The translations under genes were made by a program, and so were the position numbers. The notes below the pieces were generated by a model that saw only the letters and a program-made list of their open reading frames with translations, did no database searches and was not told the DNA's origin. This document shows, piece after piece, positions 1 through 9,200 of a DNA stretch of 32,398 nt. Within the stretch, counting starts at the first letter, position 1, and the number at the start of each line of letters is the position of its first letter. This DNA comes from Thiotrichaceae bacterium (GTDB taxonomy: Bacteria > Pseudomonadota > Gammaproteobacteria > Thiotrichales > Thiotrichaceae): positions 1 to 32,398 of the forward strand of contig JALWMR010000224.1 in assembly GCA_027083815.1 (NCBI GenBank), in the 5' to 3' direction.

Positions 1-2
1 CA

Positions 3-257
3 AAAACACTGCGTGTTTCTCGAGAAAAACTATTTTTGTTTTTGAGTGGTTGGTTAGGTGGCCCTGACTTGTACATACAAAAATATGGGCATCCTATGCT
101 ACGCCGCCGTCACCTTCCTTTTAAAATTGGACAAAGTGAAAGTGATCAGTGGATGCTTTGTATGAATCAGGCTTTGGATGAACAGGTAGAAGAGCCACTT
201 AGGTCACAATTAAAAGAATCATTCACTAATGTTGCCAATCATATGATAAATCAGTAA
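3..257 (+). CDS. Truncated hemoglobin (group 2-like), C-terminal part; 5' end lies outside the window
   Basis: The open frame runs from the window edge: KTLRVSREKLFLFLSGWLGGPDLYIQKYGHPMLRRRHLPFKIG...MNQALDE, typical of truncated globins. The listed ATG at 36 is internal. Confidence 0.85.
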   Translation, partial: KTLRVSREKLFLFLSGWLGGPDLYIQKYGHPMLRRRHLPFKIGQSESDQWMLCMNQALDEQVEEPLRSQLKESFTNVANHMINQ

Positions 258-472
258 ACCACGTTTATTCTCCTTCTAATTTCCGACTTATACCCTGTAT
301 AACTACAAAAAATGTACTATGCTAGTAGGGCATAGATGCGAATGATTCTTAATCATATATTTCTCAAGTTTGTGAAATTCTTCACAGAAATGGAATAAAT
401 GATCTGATTAAATACTCATAAGCTTTGAGAATGATTATTTAAATAAAGTATTTTCAAACTAAGTTATGTAAA

Positions 473-630
473 GAGACCTTGCACGAAAGATATGACGGAT
501 AAAAATTGCTTAAATTCCCCTGTTTTTTCGTATATTTTCGGTCAATAGCCCTGCTATTACCCTCAAATCTACAAAAAATCAGGAAAATTACGCTAATTTT
601 TCTCTCGCCATACTCTCATGCAAAGGTCTC
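473..630. mobile_element. 158-bp MITE-like / internally deleted IS remnant with imperfect terminal inverted repeats
   Basis: Left end GAGACCTTGCACGAAAGATATGACGGATAAAAATTGC. Reverse complement of right end GAGACCTTTGCATGAGAGTATGGCGAGAGAAAAATTAGC. Exact 5-bp flanking repeat GTAAA at 468-472 and 631-635. No transposase ORF. Confidence 0.75.
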
Positions 631-714
631 GTAAAAAAATAATAATACGAGTATCCAGGCCAATTGTTAAAGGATGGCATGGAAAGGAAGTCAATGTTGC
701 GAAGGAGAAGTAGA

Positions 715-1335
715 ATGAAAGTGTTAATAATAGATGACCATATACTATTTGCTGAAGGTATGAAGCTATTGCTGGAGTCATTTCAAAGCGATGTTGTTAC
801 GGTTTATGCAGAGAATAGCGAAGCAGCCTTTGCATCGTTAGAAGATCATACTGCCCCTGACTTGATACTTTTAGATGTTAATCTGTCTGGTATTAATGGT
901 TTTACCCTGATTGAAAAATTCAGAGCTATTAATATTTGGGCGCCAATATTGGTTGTTTCTGCAACGGATTCGGTATCAACTGCAAAAATTGCAATCGACA
1001 AGGGTGCCTCTGGTTTTGTATCAAAAGCGAGCGATAGCAAAACGTTTTTGCAGGCAATTGAAACAGTATTATATGGCGATGTATATGTGCCATCGTTTTC
1101 AACGGTTGCTACAGATGGAAGTGAAAAACCTTCAAAAACAGAAGCAAAAGTAACATCCAGGCAGCATGAAATCTTATACCTGCTTTCTCAGGGAATGTTA
1201 AATAAGCAAATAGCTAATGAATTATGTATTTCATCTAACACTGTCAAGGCACACCTGCACGATATTTTTAGGCAACTGAAAGTAACTAATCGTACCGCTG
1301 CGGTACAGAATGCACATAAGTTTGGGATCCTTTAA
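715..1335 (+). CDS. LuxR/NarL-family response regulator (REC + HTH)
   Basis: MKVLIIDDHILFAEGMKLLLE... with phospho-acceptor LILLDVNLSG and C-terminal LuxR HTH (SRQHEILYLLSQGMLNKQIANELCISSNTVKAHL). Start moved from 664 to 715 because of an upstream GGAGAAG Shine-Dalgarno. Confidence 0.9.
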   Translation: MKVLIIDDHILFAEGMKLLLESFQSDVVTVYAENSEAAFASLEDHTAPDLILLDVNLSGINGFTLIEKFRAINIWAPILVVSATDSVSTAKIAIDKGASGFVSKASDSKTFLQAIETVLYGDVYVPSFSTVATDGSEKPSKTEAKVTSRQHEILYLLSQGMLNKQIANELCISSNTVKAHLHDIFRQLKVTNRTAAVQNAHKFGIL

Positions 1336-1356
1336 AAGGGTCTCTGAATGATTACG

Positions 1357-1689
1357 TTACTTGTGAGAAGAGAAAGAAGATGCGTGAAACTTATTGAGTA
1401 AACGAACCAGTTTTAACTGTTTTTGGTGCTCAATAATTTGTGAGTTGGTTTTTGCATTTAAGCGTAGCATTGAATAAAGAGAACCGGCAAAGCATCCTAT
1501 GACTATTATTGCAGTCCACCAAAGTTTTGGAAATGCCAGTGAGAGCACCAGAGAAACAAGAAAGCTAATAAAAAAATAGAAACGCCATTTTGACGCTCTC
1601 TTTGATTGCATTATTTCCCATTCATCCTTGAAATCATTTAAAACTTTCTCAAGCTTATCAATTTCATTTTGATCTATATCAGTATTCAT
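1357..1689 (-). CDS. Small hypothetical membrane protein with two predicted TM segments
   Basis: 110-aa ORF; hydrophobic stretches FYFFISFLVSLVLSLAF and WWTAIIVIGCFAGSLYSML. Confidence 0.6.
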   Translation of the reverse strand: MNTDIDQNEIDKLEKVLNDFKDEWEIMQSKRASKWRFYFFISFLVSLVLSLAFPKLWWTAIIVIGCFAGSLYSMLRLNAKTNSQIIEHQKQLKLVRLLNKFHASSFSSHK

Positions 1690-1886
1690 TGCTTGATTCC
1701 CTTAAGAACGTCGGTATACTGTGCATTTTTTATACACCACTGGTCAGATCGACCTGTGAATTTTAGTCTTGTTAAGAATCTCTTCATTTCAGGTGGTGTA
1801 TATTAAAACGGCTTTTTAAAACAATAATTATAAAAACCTACCGGGCATTTATATTTGCCAAACGGGGATACAGACAGGAAAACATA

Positions 1887-3176
1887 ATGGGAAGGCTAAA
1901 TTTCTCAGACACACGGCACCTTGTTACGAGGACTGCGCTTGGGCAGGAATGGGGTGGTGTAAAAGCACTAGAAGGAAAAACCAGACAAGAAGCGATTCAA
2001 ATTTTATTGAAACCCGCACCACTTACGACTCCTCCTTTACCGGCCTTAACACCCTGGGCCAAAGTAAGCAGAATGAGTCAGCAAAGTGGCCTGGGTAAAA
2101 AGCGCGCCCGAAAGATGATGAAAGTTGAAGGTGAGCGTCTAAAGCGTTGGTGGATGAAGCACCTGCTATTTACCAAAGCGCCAGTCAATGAGCGCATGAC
2201 GTTATTCTGGCAAAATCATTTTACATCGTCACTTGAGAAAGTGCAGCAACCTCGCTTATTGTATTTGCAGAACCAGCTTCTACGTCGCAATGCAATGGGC
2301 AACTTTCGTTCATTATTGCATGAGGTCGCCCGTGATCCAGCCATGCTGGTTTATCTTGATGGCTCAAAAAATGTAAAAGGCAGCCCCAATGAAAACTTTG
2401 CGCGTGAATTATTAGAGCTATTTACCTTAGGCCGTGGTCATTATAGTGAATCAGATATTAAAGCTGCCGCGATTACTTTTACAGGTTGGGGAACTGACCG
2501 AAATCGTGGCACTTACGTTTATGATGCGTCAAAGCATGATAACCGTCGCGTTACTTTTATGGGTAGAACCGGCAGTTTTAGTGGTGACCAACTGATTGAT
2601 ATTATTTTAGAGAAGCCTCGCGTCGGTGAACATATCGCTGAAAAATTCTGGAAAGAGTTTATTAGTGATTCTCACCCCGACCCTCGTTATATTAAACGTT
2701 GGGGGGCTGTTTTTCGTAACTCTAATTATAATATCAAGGCGCTGCTGTCAGAGGTTCTTAACAGCGATGCCTTCTGGGATAAAAAATATACAGGAACTTT
2801 AACCAAGTCACCTGTCGATCTGGTCGTAGGGACATTACGCGCCTTGCCTTTTCCCAAACTGCCAGCAGGTGAGCTGGTACATATTACAAAACTATTAGGT
2901 CAGGATTTATTTGATCCGCCCACGGTTAAAGGCTGGCCCGGCGGTAAGGCATGGATTGACACGCAAACACTTCTGGTAAGAACCTCCTTACTCAATAAAT
3001 TAACAAGACACAGCGGTGCATCAGCCAGAGTACAGTCCAATTTACCAAGAGCAACGGGTACGGAAGTAGTCAACTGGTTATTACCCATGCCACCCGTATT
3101 ACCCCTTCCAACAACCCCCGGCAAAAGAAGAATGGTACGAGCTTTAATGCTTGATCCGGTTTTTCAGCTTAAATAG
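1887..3176 (+). CDS. DUF1800 family protein
   Basis: Characteristic RMTLFWQNHFTSS, NENFARELLELFTLG and AAITFTGWG motifs; immediately followed by a DUF1501 gene as is usual. Confidence 0.9.
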   Translation: MGRLNFSDTRHLVTRTALGQEWGGVKALEGKTRQEAIQILLKPAPLTTPPLPALTPWAKVSRMSQQSGLGKKRARKMMKVEGERLKRWWMKHLLFTKAPVNERMTLFWQNHFTSSLEKVQQPRLLYLQNQLLRRNAMGNFRSLLHEVARDPAMLVYLDGSKNVKGSPNENFARELLELFTLGRGHYSESDIKAAAITFTGWGTDRNRGTYVYDASKHDNRRVTFMGRTGSFSGDQLIDIILEKPRVGEHIAEKFWKEFISDSHPDPRYIKRWGAVFRNSNYNIKALLSEVLNSDAFWDKKYTGTLTKSPVDLVVGTLRALPFPKLPAGELVHITKLLGQDLFDPPTVKGWPGGKAWIDTQTLLVRTSLLNKLTRHSGASARVQSNLPRATGTEVVNWLLPMPPVLPLPTTPGKRRMVRALMLDPVFQLK

Positions 3177-3206
3177 AACAATTAAGAAAAAAGATCTGAG
3201 AGAAAT

Positions 3207-4346
3207 ATGAATAGACGAGAATTTTTACAATACACCAGCCTTATGCCTCTTGCTGGAATGGTTCCGGATGTTTTTGCTGCCAATAAAGGCCACCGCCCCG
3301 ATCAGATCGTGTTACTCGTTGAGCTAAAAGGGGGCAATGATGGCCTGAATACCTTGATTCCTTTCCGAGATGATAATTATCATCGGGCAAGGCCTAAGCT
3401 TAGAGTAAAAAATGGTATTCCTCTAAAAAATAATATGGCGATGAACGCTTATCTTAAACAGCTTTTACCCCTGTGGAAGGAAGGCCATATGGCATGGGTA
3501 CAAGGGGTTGGATATAGCCATCCAAGTCGTTCTCATTTTCATTCGATTGATGTTTGGGAGACAGCATCTACCCGTAATAATGAAGATCGCGGTTGGTTAA
3601 CCCGTGTTCTACCCGTACAACCAAACACTATTAATGGCGTTGTAATGGGTGATAGTAATCTTGGCCCAATGGGTGGGGAAAATAGCGCTGCCGTCGCTAT
3701 GGAAGACCCAAAGACCTTTTTACGCCAAACGAAATATCTTAATAAAAAACCATTTCGTGCGACGAATCCATCCCTGGCGCATATGCTTAATGTCCAGAAT
3801 CAAATTAATACTGCCGCACGTGAGTTAGGGCGTGTCTATCATGGTCGTCGCTCACCGGTGCATTTTCCAAATAGTCATTTTGGCCGAAAGCTTGCGCTAG
3901 TGACGCAAATGATAATTAACGGCATGGATACGCCTGTTTACAAAGTCTCGCTAGAAGGGTTTGACACTCATGCTGGCCAAGTCGATCAACATAATAATTT
4001 AATGAACCATCTTGGTGGTGGTTTAAAAGCATTTAGCGATGCAATGAAACAAGCTGGCCTTTGGGATAATGTCCTTGTTATGACCTATTCTGAATTTGGT
4101 CGTCGTGTTGCTGAAAATAATAGTGGTGGAACCGATCATGGTGCAGCCGCGCCTCATCTTGCACTAGGCGGGCGTGTTCGCGGTGGCTTATATGGAAAAC
4201 AGCCGAGTTTGGCACGCGAAAAACTCTATGATGGTGACCTTGTTCATAGCGTAGATTTTCGTGAAATGTATGCCACACTGGCGCAACGCTGGTGGAGAAG
4301 ACCTAACCCGTGGGCTAATTCACACCGCCCTATTCCGTTTGTTTAA
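3207..4346 (+). CDS. DUF1501 family (sulfatase-like) protein with Tat-like signal
   Basis: MNRREFLQYTSLMPLAG signal; ELKGGNDGLNTLIP, GFDTHAGQ and MTYSEFGRRVAENNSGGTDHGAAAP motifs. Confidence 0.9.
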   Translation: MNRREFLQYTSLMPLAGMVPDVFAANKGHRPDQIVLLVELKGGNDGLNTLIPFRDDNYHRARPKLRVKNGIPLKNNMAMNAYLKQLLPLWKEGHMAWVQGVGYSHPSRSHFHSIDVWETASTRNNEDRGWLTRVLPVQPNTINGVVMGDSNLGPMGGENSAAVAMEDPKTFLRQTKYLNKKPFRATNPSLAHMLNVQNQINTAARELGRVYHGRRSPVHFPNSHFGRKLALVTQMIINGMDTPVYKVSLEGFDTHAGQVDQHNNLMNHLGGGLKAFSDAMKQAGLWDNVLVMTYSEFGRRVAENNSGGTDHGAAAPHLALGGRVRGGLYGKQPSLAREKLYDGDLVHSVDFREMYATLAQRWWRRPNPWANSHRPIPFV

Positions 4347-4410
4347 GGAAGTTTGATTAAGGAGAAAACAGCAAGTCGAGCATAGCTGCGACTAACCGAA
4401 GGGTGGCTTT

Positions 4411-4447
4411 AGAAAAGCCGTAAAAAGTAGGGGGGTGTACTTTTAAA
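4411..4447 (+). repeat. Dispersed G-tract dyad repeat, copy 1
   Basis: agaaaagccgtaaaaagtaGGGGGGTGTACTTTTaaa; between convergent genes. Confidence 0.85.
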
Positions 4448-4463
4448 TCCCTTTGCTTTCTCT

Positions 4464-6242
4464 CTAAGGCAATGCCATCAGCGATGGATACGCATAAATA
4501 TCCGTTTCCAGCGACCGGCTTATGTGATTTTGCACCGCACTTGCTTTTTTTACCAGCTCGGGATCTTTTGAATGCAGACTAACACTCAGTAATAAAGCTT
4601 CGGCTGAAATTAAAGAGCTATCGGAAATATGTGAAAGTTTTACACCCGGCGGCAATAGGCTATTTGTGTTCTCATGCCAGCTATTATTTATATAAAAGCG
4701 CTTCCAGGCTATTTTTGCGATTTGGCCGGCAATTTGTCTGATATTTGCATTATGAGTGGCAGCGCCCCACTTATCCAATCCCCAGGCAGTGGCTGCATAG
4801 TCATACAAAGTTCCTTCTTTTGCGTTAGAGGCCGAACGCCGCAGTGTTTTACCATTCCATAGCTTTAGCAAAAACTGGCTTAACTTGTCACCCGTGTTTT
4901 TTAAACCTGGATCATATTGCAGAGCACGCGCAAATGCCGCCAGAGTTAAACCATTCATACCTGATAGAAGTTTGGTATCACGTGGTATTACGCGGGTTTT
5001 ATTACGATGCTTTTTAAGCTTTAATTTTAAGGCTTTAATCTTTGCCCTGATTTTTTCAGAAGGTTGTTGCATTTTTATAACGAGCTGGTCGATGCTTCGC
5101 ACTTGTCGGGGCAGGTTTCCGGCAGGTAACTCACCGGCACGGTCCAGGTTCCAGTAAAGCTTGGCAAGTTTATATTCTTCTGCTGTTAATATTTTTTTCA
5201 GTTCTGAACGAGTCCATAGGTAATAACCGCCCTCTTCGTTTTTATCATCAACAGCTGATAAGCTGGAGATATAGGCGTTGCCGGAGCCGCGCATTTCTGC
5301 ATTTAAAAAGTTAATTGTTTCCAGGGCCACTTGCCGATATTGATCATTTTTATAAATGTCTGCCGCATCCAAATAGAGTAGTGGCATCATTGCATTCGTA
5401 TAAATCATTTTTTCAAAATGGGGAGTCTCCCAATCCGGATCAGTGACATAGCGAAAAAAACCGCCCGCAATTTCATCATGTAAGCCTTTGCTCATCATTT
5501 GATTTAAAGTGAGCTTGATAAATTCATCTGCTTCTTTATTCTTTTTGTGTTGGTTAAGTTTTAACAATGCCCATAACTGCGGGATCTGCGGAAACTTGCG
5601 TTGCTGCCCAAAGCCACCTTGCATGGTATCAGCATATTGCATGGCAGTTGATATATAGCGCCCACTTAGTTGTTGTATGGTGACTCCTTTGCTGGGGTGT
5701 TCCTGTTTTTGCAACATGGTGTTAAGCGTTTTAGACATCTCTTTTGCCTGCGCCACTAAACTGGGCTGATCTGCTTTCCACTTCTTGGCAAGTTGCCTGA
5801 GCACATTGGCAAAATGTTCGCGGGGCATATAGGTGGCCCCCACTAGTGGATAACCCTCTGGAGTAAGAAACACATTAAGTGGCCAACCGGCTGTTCCGTT
5901 GGTAATTTGCACAAATTCAATCAGGCGTTTGTCTAAAACAGGGTTTAACTCGCGATCGACTTTTACCGAGATATAATTTTTATTCAAAATTTTGGCAATG
6001 CCTTTATTTGAATAGCTTTCGCGTTGCATTACATGACACCAATGGCAGGAAAAATAACCAATTGAGACAAACAGCAATTTATTTTCTTTTTTTGCTTTCT
6101 CAATGGCAGGTTTGCCCCATTCCATCCAGTTAACCGGGTCATTTCCGTGCATGGCTAAATAAGGTGACGAATTATTTTTTAAATCATTAGCAAGTACGCT
6201 TTGCAAACTGATGAGAAGTAAAAAAGTTAGGAGTTTTTTCAT
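4464..6242 (-). CDS. Thioredoxin domain-containing protein, YyaL/DUF255 family
   Basis: NSSPYLAMHGNDPVNWMEWGKPAIEKAKKENKLLFVSIGYFSCHWCHVM and following (alpha/alpha)-barrel region; N-terminal signal peptide. Confidence 0.9.
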   Translation of the reverse strand: MKKLLTFLLLISLQSVLANDLKNNSSPYLAMHGNDPVNWMEWGKPAIEKAKKENKLLFVSIGYFSCHWCHVMQRESYSNKGIAKILNKNYISVKVDRELNPVLDKRLIEFVQITNGTAGWPLNVFLTPEGYPLVGATYMPREHFANVLRQLAKKWKADQPSLVAQAKEMSKTLNTMLQKQEHPSKGVTIQQLSGRYISTAMQYADTMQGGFGQQRKFPQIPQLWALLKLNQHKKNKEADEFIKLTLNQMMSKGLHDEIAGGFFRYVTDPDWETPHFEKMIYTNAMMPLLYLDAADIYKNDQYRQVALETINFLNAEMRGSGNAYISSLSAVDDKNEEGGYYLWTRSELKKILTAEEYKLAKLYWNLDRAGELPAGNLPRQVRSIDQLVIKMQQPSEKIRAKIKALKLKLKKHRNKTRVIPRDTKLLSGMNGLTLAAFARALQYDPGLKNTGDKLSQFLLKLWNGKTLRRSASNAKEGTLYDYAATAWGLDKWGAATHNANIRQIAGQIAKIAWKRFYINNSWHENTNSLLPPGVKLSHISDSSLISAEALLLSVSLHSKDPELVKKASAVQNHISRSLETDIYAYPSLMALP

Positions 6243-6329
6243 GGATAGCGCCGAATATCAATAAAGAATAGATTGGATAATAGCGAATAGATACGAAGGT
6301 TACCGGTATTTAGTTGCATTTTTACCTTA

Positions 6330-6406
6330 GAGACTTTTGCACAAAAGAAATGAGGGATAAATATTGCACTAATTTTTTTATCGTCATCTTCTTGTGCAAA
6401 GATCTC
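6330..6406. mobile_element. 77-bp MITE with the same terminal inverted repeat type as 473-630
   Basis: Left GAGACTTTTGCACAAAAGAAATGAGGGATAAA. Reverse complement of right GAGATCTTTGCACAAGAAGATGACGATAAAA. Flanks CTTA and GTTA. Confidence 0.75.
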
Positions 6407-6412
6407 GTTATT

Positions 6413-6447
6413 AAAGAAAAAGGCAAAAAAGGAGGGGGTGTACTTTC
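6413..6447 (+). repeat. Dispersed G-tract dyad repeat, copy 2 (5-G variant), upstream of aroC
   Basis: aaagaaaaaggcaaaaaaggaGGGGGTGTACTTtc. Confidence 0.8.
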
Positions 6448-6471
6448 ATAATATTCGCTATAATGCCATCT

Positions 6472-7572
6472 ATGTCAGGAAATACTTACGGAAAACTATT
6501 TACGGTGACCTCCTTTGGTGAGAGTCACGGCCCCGCCATTGGTTGTATTGTGGATGGCTGCCCCCCCGGGATGGAATTATCGGAGGCAGATATTCAAGGT
6601 GATCTTGACCGGCGTAAGCCAGGAACCAGCCGCCACACTACGCAGCGACGAGAAGCTGATGAAGTGCAGATATTATCAGGCGTTTTTGAAGGTAAAACGA
6701 CCGGTACGCCAATTGCGATGATTATTTACAATACCGATCAGCGCTCTAAAGACTATTCCGACATTATGGCCAGCTTTCGCCCAGGCCATGCAGATTATAC
6801 CTATTATAAAAAATACGGCTTTAGGGACTATCGAGGCGGCGGGCGCTCATCGGCGCGTGAAACTGCCATGCGTGTGGCCGCTGGCGGCGTTGCTAAAAAG
6901 TACTTAACAGAGCGATATGGCATAGAAATACGCGGTTATTTATCTCAGCTAGGTCCCATAAAGGCAGATAGCGTAGACTGGAATGAGATTGCCAATAATC
7001 CCTTCTTCTGCCCGGATGCCAGTAAGGTCGCTGAGATGGAAGCCTATATGGATGCACTGCGAAAAGAAGGTGAATCAGTTGGTGCTAAAATAACGACTGT
7101 CGCAACCGGGGTTATGCCGGGTTTGGGCGAGCCTATATTTGACCGGCTGGATGCAGACATTGCTCACTCAATGATGAGCATCAATGCGGCCAAGGGTGTT
7201 GAAATAGGTGCAGGTTTTGAATCAGTGACTCAAAAGGGCACGGTACACCGCGATGAAATCTATCTGGATGGCTTTGATGGCAATAATGCGGGTGGTATTT
7301 TAGGCGGCATATCTACAGGGCAGGATATTGTGGTGCATACCGCTTTTAAGCCAACATCAAGCTTACGCTTGCCGGGCAACTCAGTGAATATCCACGGCGA
7401 ACAAGAAGTAATTGTTACCAAAGGGCGACACGATCCCTGTGTGGGCATTCGTGCAACACCCATTTGTGAGGCACAATTGGCAATGACATTGATGGATCAT
7501 GTCTTGCGTCATCGTGCGCAGAATATGGATGTGGAGACCAGCTTAAAGGATATTCCCGCATCAAGAGATTAG
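6472..7572 (+). CDS. aroC: Chorismate synthase
   Basis: [33 protein letters not shown]... and [30 protein letters not shown]. Canonical N-terminus MSGNTYG places the start at 6472 rather than 6463. Confidence 0.97.
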   Translation: MSGNTYGKLFTVTSFGESHGPAIGCIVDGCPPGMELSEADIQGDLDRRKPGTSRHTTQRREADEVQILSGVFEGKTTGTPIAMIIYNTDQRSKDYSDIMASFRPGHADYTYYKKYGFRDYRGGGRSSARETAMRVAAGGVAKKYLTERYGIEIRGYLSQLGPIKADSVDWNEIANNPFFCPDASKVAEMEAYMDALRKEGESVGAKITTVATGVMPGLGEPIFDRLDADIAHSMMSINAAKGVEIGAGFESVTQKGTVHRDEIYLDGFDGNNAGGILGGISTGQDIVVHTAFKPTSSLRLPGNSVNIHGEQEVIVTKGRHDPCVGIRATPICEAQLAMTLMDHVLRHRAQNMDVETSLKDIPASRD

Positions 7573-7611
7573 ATAAAGGCCTGACTTCAGAAGGTAAATT
7601 AAGGAACGGAT

Positions 7612-8220
7612 ATGATAACGCGACTCTTTAAAATTATCTTAATGCTATTAGTATCGTCGCTTATATTATCGTGTTCGCCAACTTATAAAATTGCCCATGA
7701 TTTTACCCCACCATCTACTAAACGGGGTTTATCTTGTATATCTGGCTGCCAAAATAAGCTGAATCAGTGTAATTTACAGTGTGGTAATCAGTATCGACAA
7801 TGCTCGCTTCGTGCCGAACAACAGGCAAAAAAACAACTTCCTGCTCTGCTGCAAGCCTACCCTCATGAGCTGGAAATCTGGTTAAATGAGCGCGCTCGCT
7901 ATGAAAGAGATTTGGACTGGTATCAGTTTCGGGTTGATATGGCCGAGGCACGTTATGATCGTTATCTGGATCGCTGTTTGGCTAAGGGAAAAAAGAGGCA
8001 CACCTGTAGGAACAGCTTTAGTTACCGCAATGTACCGTATGAAAGACCTACGTTTAATATTCCCCGCCCGCAAAAGCCGACTCTTGCCAGCTTAACAGAC
8101 AAGATACGTAACAGTAGTTGCAGTTTGAACTGTGCTTGTCAGTCAGATTATCGTTTATGCTATACTAGCTGTGGTGGAGTGGTAAAATCAAAGAAAATTT
8201 GTGTCAAAAACTGTAAATAA
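7612..8220 (+). CDS. Cysteine-rich putative lipoprotein
   Basis: Signal plus lipobox LILSC; two Cys clusters (CISGCQNKLNQCNLQCGNQYRQC and CSLNCACQSDYRLCYTSC). Confidence 0.7.
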   Translation: MITRLFKIILMLLVSSLILSCSPTYKIAHDFTPPSTKRGLSCISGCQNKLNQCNLQCGNQYRQCSLRAEQQAKKQLPALLQAYPHELEIWLNERARYERDLDWYQFRVDMAEARYDRYLDRCLAKGKKRHTCRNSFSYRNVPYERPTFNIPRPQKPTLASLTDKIRNSSCSLNCACQSDYRLCYTSCGGVVKSKKICVKNCK

Positions 8221-8249
8221 TATCTTATACCCATAAGCAGAGCTTCTTT

Positions 8250-8284
8250 ATAAGTACACCCCCCACCTTTTTTGCCTTTTTCTC
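8250..8284 (-). repeat. Dispersed G-tract dyad repeat, copy 3
   Basis: + strand ataagtacaccccccaccttttttgcctttttctc, i.e. G-strand on minus. Confidence 0.85.
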
Positions 8285-8438
8285 CAATTGTTCAGTTTGT
8301 GTAAAGAAATCTCCATGTATATTGGAGAATAACCGTTTATCGGAAAGTGACGGTTAAAAATAAAGGTATAAGAACCGATTTTTATAAAAATACTCAAAGG
8401 TTCTGTAAAAAATAATAATACAAAAGGAATGTATAATA

Positions 8439-9167
8439 ATGAACAATAAACACATACTACGTCGATCTGGCTTCTTACAAACAACAGCACTCCTTTTCAT
8501 CCTGCTTTTTGCTCAGCAAGTGAATGCTTTGCAAATGAACCCTTTATCTGTTGTGGTGCGTCCCGCTGGTGGTGGAACAAAACAATCATTTCGGGTTACC
8601 AATGAAAGTAATCTGCCAATTGCAGTTCAGTTCAGCGTTAAAACACGGCAACAGGTGAATAATAAAGAAATCAGAAGGCCAGCTGATAGGGATTTTATGA
8701 TCTATCCTGCACAAACCATTATTCCACCTAAATCGACTCAAAAAGTACGGGTTGAGTGGCTGGGTGGCGGCAATGTGCCTCGTGAAAAAGCGTATCGTTT
8801 AATTGCTGAGCAGGTTAATGTTTCCCTGGGTAAAGAACAAACTGGTGTCAAAATGCTAATGACTTTGGTTGGCGCCCTCTATGTTCAGCCCAAAAATACC
8901 AGAAGCAATGTACAGGTAAGAGCAGTGCAGCGTCAGGGCAACAAGCTGGCAGTAACCTTGATGAATTCTGGATCACGCCATCAATTAATGAATTTTGCCA
9001 CACTAACCCTTCGAAATGGCAAGCGAGTTATAACACTAAAAGGCAAAGACCTTATCGGCTTAAGCGGTAACAATGTGTTGGCAGGATCAACAAAACGGTT
9101 TTTTATTCCACTACCCAAAGGCTTTGTGAATGGGCGCTGGCAGGGCTCAATAAAATATCCAAGGTAA
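8439..9167 (+). CDS. Fimbrial biogenesis periplasmic chaperone
   Basis: Signal peptide then LSVVVRPAGGGTKQSFRVTNESNLPIAVQFSV...FMIYPAQTIIPPKSTQKVRVEWLG; PapD-like architecture; followed by usher. Confidence 0.85.
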   Translation: MNNKHILRRSGFLQTTALLFILLFAQQVNALQMNPLSVVVRPAGGGTKQSFRVTNESNLPIAVQFSVKTRQQVNNKEIRRPADRDFMIYPAQTIIPPKSTQKVRVEWLGGGNVPREKAYRLIAEQVNVSLGKEQTGVKMLMTLVGALYVQPKNTRSNVQVRAVQRQGNKLAVTLMNSGSRHQLMNFATLTLRNGKRVITLKGKDLIGLSGNNVLAGSTKRFFIPLPKGFVNGRWQGSIKYPR

Positions 9168-9200
9168 TCATAGAAGCTAATTGATTATACAAGTGTTCAT

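Noticed and set aside
593-781. 62-aa minus-strand ORF
   Set aside because: Starts in the response regulator antisense and ends in the MITE; no support.
8248-8490. 80-aa minus-strand ORF over repeat copy 3
   Set aside because: Covers the repeat, leader dyads and the chaperone start; best explained by chance.
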